The notes under the pieces: generated by a model
Told to the model about the DNA's origin: nothing
Databases searched by the model: none
What the model saw: the letters and a program-made list of their open reading frames with translations, nothing else
Origin: Breznakiella homolactica
GTDB lineage: Bacteria > Spirochaetota > Spirochaetia > Treponematales > Breznakiellaceae
DNA: 64,000 nt
Direction: 5' to 3'
NCBI RefSeq assembly: GCF_016616095.2
Contig: NZ_CP067089.2
Coordinates: 682,001-746,000, forward strand
Part shown: piece by piece, positions 59,060 through 64,000 of the stretch
Layout of the letters: the number at the start of each line of letters is the position of its first letter
Numbering within the stretch: position 1 is the first letter of the stretch
Made by a program: the position numbers and the translations under genes

Positions 59060-60781
59060 TTACGCCAGGACAAGGTCGGCTTTTTTTACCAGTTCCCTGA
59101 ACATTTGGTGGCGCCTTTCGTCCTGCATAAGGAGGTTAAGTTTGAACTGTCCGTCCCGGTATCCCATGTCAATACAGCGGGACTTGAACTGTTCAAAGGA
59201 TTCGGGGACCAGGAGTTCGGTTACCGGATCCTTGAGCCGGAACGAATCCCGTTTCGCCTGGTATTCAACGTTGTACTTCTTGAGGTAGGTATCCACCAGA
59301 CGGGTAAAGTCTTCGGCTTCGGCCTGGGAAACACCGGGATCCGCGAATTCGTAGTACAGGCGGTATACGGAGTCCTTGAGATCCGCGAAACCGATGAAGA
59401 ACGTCAGCTTAAGGCCCTTGTCTTTTTCGGCGGAATTAATGGCCTTAATAAACTGACTTTCGTGGAGTTTTTCCCCGGTCAGGTTTATGGTTCCGTTGAT
59501 TTTCTGGATCATGCTGATGGTCGGATATTCATTGTAGAATCCCGTAATCTCGACCAGGTCGTTCATGTTGTAGCGGTAGAGACCGGCGGAGGTGGTTACG
59601 ATTATGCAGTACCGCTGGCCGGCTTTTACTTCGTGCATCTGGTAAATCCGGGGATTGGGACTGTCCAGTTCCGATTCATGGATGAATTCAAAATACGTCT
59701 TGTGGCCGAAGATGACCGTATCCTTGGTGCTGCTTTTTAAAACCACACCGGGCCGGCATTCCGAAGCAAAGTAGCTGAATTCGTGGAACACGCTGTCCTT
59801 GGCAAAGGAGTCCTTGATCCGGTCGAAATACACCGCGGTATTGCCGCACATCCAGGTATTGATAACCTGCATATTGGGCCAGTAATGCTTGGGAAGCACG
59901 GTGCCGTACTGGGTCTTCAGTTCCCGGAGTTCCTGCGCCCGGGCGGGATTGGGTTTTGTGTACCCCTCCAAAGCCGCCCGGATATCCTCGGGAATATCGA
60001 AACGCCTGCCCACGGTTCCCTTTTCAATATCTTCCACATAATCATCGTAGAACTCGTTGGCGTTGTTCTGCATTTCGATCAGGGTGCTGGGATTGGCGGT
60101 TATAATACAGTGAACGTCCCGTTCAATTCCCATCCGCATCAGGGCGTAGTACCGGGCCTTGTAGTCCTCAATCCCGAACACATCCGCCGGGGCGGTATGG
60201 ACCGGCCGCATGAATTTGGGAATATCCCGCTGGGATATCCCGGAAATGGAACCGTAGACCGTTCCGTCGGGGGCGGCTCCTTCGATGGCTTTGCCGACAA
60301 TGGAAAGGGTCGGACCGTCAAAGGTTTTGGGTTTGTTTTTGAGCAGGGTATAGAACCAGAGGCGGTTCATGTTGTTGTAGACTTCCTGGTAATACTGGTC
60401 GGTGATGGGTATCCACTTGGGTTCGTTGGTAGTTCCGCTGGTGGTGGCGTACATCTTGGGTTTTCCCGGAAACAGAACGTCCGGTTCGCCGTTTTTATGG
60501 CGTTCCACGTAATGGCGGAGATCCTCGTACTGGTTCACCGGAACGTATCCGCGGTACAGTTCGAACAGTTTCTCCGGCGTTTCCGCTTTTAGGATCTCCT
60601 CAAAATGGTGTTCCCTGCCGTAAACCGTATCCTTGGAAACCGTCAGCATCCTGCGGAGGGTCTTTTCCTGGGCGTTTCTGCCGTCCCTGGATTCCCTGTT
60701 TAATTCTTTCATCGCCTTTCTGCCGACAAATCCCAGGCCGGCTTTTATTTTCCACAGACCTTTTGTCTTTTTTTCCTGCAT
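59060..60781 (-). CDS. GH3-family acyl-acid amido synthetase-like protein
   Basis: 573 aa, homologous over its length to GH3 proteins (ANL adenylating superfamily). Landmarks are FPGKPKMYATTSGTTNEPKW (ATP loop, ~105-125), YFASECRPGVVL, TTSAGLYRYNMNDLVEITGF (ATP/adenylate binding, ~385-405) and the C-terminal LTGEKLHESQFIKAIN. Plant GH3 enzymes join amino acids to acyl hormones; bacterial members are little characterised, so the substrate is unknown. GAGGAGTGACGC precedes the ATG. A HAD phosphatase follows in the same direction. The upstream 60 bp are strongly A/T-rich. Confidence 0.88.
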   Translation of the reverse strand: MQEKKTKGLWKIKAGLGFVGRKAMKELNRESRDGRNAQEKTLRRMLTVSKDTVYGREHHFEEILKAETPEKLFELYRGYVPVNQYEDLRHYVERHKNGEPDVLFPGKPKMYATTSGTTNEPKWIPITDQYYQEVYNNMNRLWFYTLLKNKPKTFDGPTLSIVGKAIEGAAPDGTVYGSISGISQRDIPKFMRPVHTAPADVFGIEDYKARYYALMRMGIERDVHCIITANPSTLIEMQNNANEFYDDYVEDIEKGTVGRRFDIPEDIRAALEGYTKPNPARAQELRELKTQYGTVLPKHYWPNMQVINTWMCGNTAVYFDRIKDSFAKDSVFHEFSYFASECRPGVVLKSSTKDTVIFGHKTYFEFIHESELDSPNPRIYQMHEVKAGQRYCIIVTTSAGLYRYNMNDLVEITGFYNEYPTISMIQKINGTINLTGEKLHESQFIKAINSAEKDKGLKLTFFIGFADLKDSVYRLYYEFADPGVSQAEAEDFTRLVDTYLKKYNVEYQAKRDSFRLKDPVTELLVPESFEQFKSRCIDMGYRDGQFKLNLLMQDERRHQMFRELVKKADLVLA

Positions 60782-60951
60782 TGCGTCACTCCTCAGGATT
60801 AAAAAAAATGATAAAATAAAAATAATAAATTAACGAATAAATGTGGACGTCACTCCGGAATTAATTATACCAAGGCTTTTTTCTGCTGTTCAAGGCAACA
60901 AACCCATTATTTCAGACATTTCTCGGATCTTTTGTCGGATTAATTTTCCCC

Positions 60952-60980
60952 TTGTGAATCCCCCGAGAGGGAACTATTAT
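60952..60980 (+). promoter_or_regulatory. Promoter of the GH13 gene
   Basis: TTGTGA (60952-60957), a 17-nt spacer and TATTAT (60975-60980), about 31 nt before ATG 61012; GGAGTAAAGATCG gives a good ribosome site. Confidence 0.7.
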
Positions 60981-61011
60981 GAATTAGAAATACCCTTTGG
61001 AGTAAAGATCG

Positions 61012-62733
61012 ATGAACCGGGAAGAGACAAAGACAATCAGAACACTTTTGGACTTTATTTACGGCGGCGAAGCCGCGGAACCGCTGCACTCCGCACTGAT
61101 GGAAATCCTTTCGGAAGGACCGGGCGGGAAGGGCGCCGGCGGTTTTGACCACCGGGATGCCCTGCTCATAAGCTACGGCGATATGCTTTCCGGCCCCGGC
61201 GGTCCGGAGAGCGAAGCCTCCGACGGCAGAACCGGTCTTTCCCGGCTGGGCGCGTTCCTTGACCAACGGAACCGAGGAGCGTTTACCTATCTCCATATTC
61301 TGCCGTTCCATCCGTATTCTTCCGATGACGGGTTTTCGGTAATCGACTACCGGGCGGTGGATGACCGCTTCGGAACCTGGGGTGATATTGAGGCCCTGGG
61401 AGAAAAATTCCGGCTGGTTTTTGATTTTGTGGTGAACCACGGCAGCGTCCAGAGCCGCTGGTTCAAAGGTTTCCTCGCCCAGGATGAAAAGTATGCCCGG
61501 TGGTATATTACCCGCCCGGCGGATTACGATTATTCCGGCGTGGTCCGGCCCAGAACCCATCCGCTTCTGACGCCCTTTACCATGAAGGACGGTTCCGTCA
61601 GCCACGTCTGGACCACCTTCAGCGCCGACCAGGTGGATTACGATTTTTCTGATCCCGAGGTTCTGCTGGAATTTATCCGGATATTCCTCGATTACGTCCG
61701 CCGGGGCGGCCGGATCGTACGGCTCGACGCCATCGCGTATCTCTGGAAGGAAGACGGCACCCCCTGTATTCACCATCCCAAAACCCACGCGGTGGTCAAG
61801 CTGTTCCGGGCGATAATCGATTATTTGGAACTTGATATGCTCATCCTCACGGAGACAAATGTTCCCCACGCTGAGAATATTTCGTACTTCGGGGACGGGG
61901 ACGAGGCTCACATGGTCTACAACTTCGCCCTGCCTCCCCTGGTACTCCATGCCGCGGTTTCCGGCGACGCCGGCCCCCTCCGGAAATGGGCAAAAACACT
62001 CCCGGACCCGAAAAACGCGCAGCTCTTCCTCAATTTCCTGGCCAGCCACGACGGCGTGGGACTTACCCCCGCCAAGGGGCTGGTGGCGGATGACGCCTTC
62101 GCCGGGACCATCGAGGAATCGAAAAACCGCGGGGCCCTGGTTTCCTATAAAGCCGCTCCCGGCGGGTCCGTTCCCTACGAACTGAACTGCTCCTATGCCA
62201 GTGTAGTCGCTCCCCGGAGCATGGGCGGGCCGGATATCCGGGCCCGGGCCTTCCTGGCAACCCAGGGGGTCCTTCTGTCGCTGCCCGGCCTTCCGGCGGT
62301 GTATTTCCACAGCTGGGTGGGTTCCGAGGCCTGGCAGGAAGGCCCGGAGCTTCTGGGCTACAACAGGGCCATAAACCGGGAAAAACCCCCGGCGGAACAG
62401 GTGGAACGGGAACTGGAGGACAGCGGATCCTTCCGGTCCCGGGTGTACCGCGGTTTCTCCGGTTTTCTGGAATTCAGGAAGCGGGAACCCGCCTTCGGAC
62501 CCCGGGAAGGCATAACGGTACTGGATACGGAGGGCTCGCTTTTCGCGGTGGTCCGGGGTCCGGACGCTGCCGGGCGCAGGGTTCTCTGCGCCATGAATCT
62601 GGGGCCCGCCCCGGTATCCTTTGCCGCGCCGGATGGTTTTTCGGCTGAGCCGGCAACGCTGGAGCCCTGGGAAACGCGGTGGATGGCCCGGGGCGGCGGG
62701 GATGAGCCGAGGGAGTTTTCCACCGCACGGTGA
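61012..62733 (+). CDS. GH13 sucrose/glucosylglycerate phosphorylase-like enzyme
   Basis: 573 aa (beta/alpha)8 glycoside hydrolase of the sucrose-phosphorylase type (GH13_18-like). Catalytic residues are Asp239 in IVRLDAIAYLWK (nucleophile), Glu281 in ILTETNVPHAEN (acid/base) and Asp347 in FLASHDGVGL. LHILPFHPYSSDDGFSVIDY and VFDFVVNHGS are the other conserved strands. Members cleave a glucoside with phosphate to give glucose-1-phosphate; the acceptor (fructose, glycerate or other) cannot be read here. The C-terminal beta domain ends near residue 560. It stands alone between its own promoter and the convergent ccdA gene. Confidence 0.88.
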   Translation: MNREETKTIRTLLDFIYGGEAAEPLHSALMEILSEGPGGKGAGGFDHRDALLISYGDMLSGPGGPESEASDGRTGLSRLGAFLDQRNRGAFTYLHILPFHPYSSDDGFSVIDYRAVDDRFGTWGDIEALGEKFRLVFDFVVNHGSVQSRWFKGFLAQDEKYARWYITRPADYDYSGVVRPRTHPLLTPFTMKDGSVSHVWTTFSADQVDYDFSDPEVLLEFIRIFLDYVRRGGRIVRLDAIAYLWKEDGTPCIHHPKTHAVVKLFRAIIDYLELDMLILTETNVPHAENISYFGDGDEAHMVYNFALPPLVLHAAVSGDAGPLRKWAKTLPDPKNAQLFLNFLASHDGVGLTPAKGLVADDAFAGTIEESKNRGALVSYKAAPGGSVPYELNCSYASVVAPRSMGGPDIRARAFLATQGVLLSLPGLPAVYFHSWVGSEAWQEGPELLGYNRAINREKPPAEQVERELEDSGSFRSRVYRGFSGFLEFRKREPAFGPREGITVLDTEGSLFAVVRGPDAAGRRVLCAMNLGPAPVSFAAPDGFSAEPATLEPWETRWMARGGGDEPREFSTAR

Positions 62734-62748
62734 GGTTTGAGGCGGGTT

Positions 62749-63729
62749 TTATATCCCCTGAAACGTGAGCCAGGATGAAAGGAGGCGCGGGGTCGTTACG
62801 ATTCCCGCGGCTTCTCCCGCGGCCAGAAGGATGAAAACCACCATAGCCGCCGCGAGCCACCCGCCGCGGGCGGGCGGCCCTCCGGGGTTTTTCCGCCGCT
62901 TCCGGATGAATCCGGCGCAGAACGCCGCGGCTGCAGCGCCGTACAAAACCGCGAAACCGATCCGGAACGCCAGGGGCTGACGTTCCGCCGCTGCCGCAAG
63001 GCTGTACCCGGCCCGGGCAAGGGTTCCCGAAAGCCCCCTGAGGTCCCCCAGGATCATATACAGGCCTATGCTGATGAGCAGCAGCCCGGAAATCACCCTG
63101 ACCGCCTTCATGTGGCGTTTTACCGCCCCCAGGATCCGTTCCATCCGGCCGAAGAAAAGTCCCGCCAGGATAAATGGCAGGGCCAGGCCCAGGGAATACA
63201 GCAGGAGCAGCGCCGCGGCCTTGAGCAGCGATCCGGTTCCTGCCAGAAAAAGAATCGACGCCAGAATAGGGCCGACGCAGGGACTCCACCCGGCGCCGAA
63301 GGCCGCACCGAAAAGGAACGCCGAAACCATGGTCGCGGGTCTTCCGGCGCCGCGGAAACGGTGTTCCCGGTTTAAAAAAGAAAGAAAATCAAAGAGAATG
63401 TTGAAACCCAGGATCACGATAACGGCCCCCGCGATGGTATTCCAAATCCGGGAATGGCCGCTCACCATGGCCCGGGCCTGGGAAAAAACAAGGCCGAAGA
63501 TTATGAAAACCGCGGTAAACCCCAGGGTAAAGGCTATGGACCGCCCCAGAGCCGCATTCCTCCCCGATTCCCCGCCGGCAGAATCTCCGCCGGCCCGGGA
63601 TCGGAGTTCCGAAACCGAAGATCCCGCCAGCATGGCGAGGTAGGACGGGACCAGGGGAAGTACGCAGGGGGACAGAAAAGACAAAAGCCCGGCGGCGAAG
63701 GCGCTGATAAATTCAAAAACCGGGGCCAT
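62749..63729 (-). CDS. ccdA: Cytochrome c biogenesis/thiol-disulfide protein CcdA
   Basis: 326 aa with about eight helices. The two redox Cys are in SFLSPCVLPLVPSYL (~residue 21) and AGWSPCVGPILAS (~residue 148), the CcdA/DsbD-gamma signature. Residues ~45-60 form a polar insert between helices 1 and 2. It carries electrons from cytoplasmic thioredoxin across the membrane to periplasmic thiol proteins, probably the TlpA-type protein encoded immediately upstream. The upstream stop codon TAA is directly followed by this ATG, so translation is coupled. Confidence 0.92.
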   Translation of the reverse strand: MAPVFEFISAFAAGLLSFLSPCVLPLVPSYLAMLAGSSVSELRSRAGGDSAGGESGRNAALGRSIAFTLGFTAVFIIFGLVFSQARAMVSGHSRIWNTIAGAVIVILGFNILFDFLSFLNREHRFRGAGRPATMVSAFLFGAAFGAGWSPCVGPILASILFLAGTGSLLKAAALLLLYSLGLALPFILAGLFFGRMERILGAVKRHMKAVRVISGLLLISIGLYMILGDLRGLSGTLARAGYSLAAAAERQPLAFRIGFAVLYGAAAAAFCAGFIRKRRKNPGGPPARGGWLAAAMVVFILLAAGEAAGIVTTPRLLSSWLTFQGI

Positions 63730-64000
63730 TTAGGGTGTTTCCAGGAGCGCTTCAAACAGGGCGATACATTCCGGGTCATCCCAGCTGCGGGCGCCTATCT
63801 TTCCGGCAATTACGTTCCCGTCCCGGTCAATAATATACGTAGTGGGAATTCCCCGGCTCGCGTACACGGCACCCAGGGAACCGTCCTGGTTCAGCGCGAT
63901 GGGAAAGGTGTAGGGGTTCTTTTCAAGAAAGGAACCCACCGCCGCGGCGTTTTCGCCCACCGAAACGGCGAGGATTTCAAAATCACTGTCCCTGAGCCGG
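63730..64000 (-). CDS. TlpA/ResA-type thioredoxin-like protein (5' truncated by window)
   Basis: The last ~89 codons are present and the frame is open to the window edge. DFEILAVSVGENAAAVGSFL, IALNQDGSLGAVYASRGIPT and TYIIDRDGNVIAG are typical of the C-terminal half of TlpA/AhpC-like thioredoxins, including the cis-Pro segment GIPTT. The CxxC active site would lie outside the window. It likely receives electrons from CcdA, encoded directly downstream. Confidence 0.88.
   Translation of the reverse strand, partial: RLRDSDFEILAVSVGENAAAVGSFLEKNPYTFPIALNQDGSLGAVYASRGIPTTYIIDRDGNVIAGKIGARSWDDPECIALFEALLETP

Overview
The window looks like a chromosomal segment from a GC-rich spirochaete of the Treponema group. 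The evidence is a flagellar rod operon (flgF/flhO-flgG-rod-binding protein) of spirochaete type, a CHASE2 adenylate cyclase, several secreted proteins of spirochaete style, a pyruvate phosphate dikinase, and FecR and PPC-domain envelope proteins. I saw no tRNA, rRNA, CRISPR array or intact mobile element. The species is an inference.

Layout. 1-1103 is the 3' end of ppdK, with a clear terminator. 1213-7346 holds a CPBP membrane protease and then a TetR-controlled export operon (TetR, MFS, FtsX-type permease, ABC ATPase) with two tandem operator palindromes. 7409-9965 (minus) is a sodium:solute symporter with an M29 aminopeptidase, suggesting peptide or amino-acid use. 10134-12571 is an SsuA/THI5-type ABC importer. 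It meets a complete biotin locus tail to tail (12560-15580, minus: birA, bioY, ecfA, ecfT), which has a BirA box over the birA start codon.

15863-23867 is an envelope/signalling cluster: a divergent CHASE2 adenylate cyclase, a small secreted protein, a predicted outer-membrane barrel, a FecR-domain protein and two tandem paralogous lipoproteins. lnt (lipoprotein N-acylation) follows, convergent. 25687-32565 is a second apparent operon: galactokinase-like GHMP kinase, surE, TPR protein, NHL/VWA-like secreted protein, hybrid histidine kinase. 32581-34887 (minus) is cysteine desulfurase plus thiI (tRNA thiolation). 34996-40327 has an ArsR regulator, a WecA/MraY-type transferase, and fused aspartokinase-homoserine dehydrogenase followed by an aminotransferase (aspartate pathway). 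40340-45488 (minus) has a PPC-repeat secreted protein, hisS, an unrecognised protein and a NeuB-type synthase.

45620-51108 carries a small Zn-ribbon-like protein, yebC, ruvC, ruvA, ruvB and queA; an opposite-strand MFS gene separates ruvC from ruvAB. 51312-53465 is a chemoreceptor, followed by a truncated reading frame resembling the C-terminus of a phage tail fibre. Next come an EamA transporter and the flagellar rod operon with a very strong terminator. 57418-64000 has a PlsC-type acyltransferase, a HAD phosphatase with no ordinary start codon, a GH3-family enzyme, a GH13 glycoside phosphorylase-like enzyme, and a CcdA/TlpA thiol-redox pair cut by the window end.

Three things recur across the window. 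(1) At least eight genes (birA, nifS-like, arsR, hisS, MFS 48399, ruvA, EamA, plsC-like) have a sigma70-like promoter whose -10 box ends only 5-10 nt before the start codon and lack a Shine-Dalgarno site, so leaderless transcription looks common here. (2) A hairpin-forming intergenic element occurs twice (15731-15810, 57226-57300), with a conserved loop and a compensatory stem change. (3) A ~25-nt sequence that includes the TAG stop codon ends two unrelated minus-strand genes.
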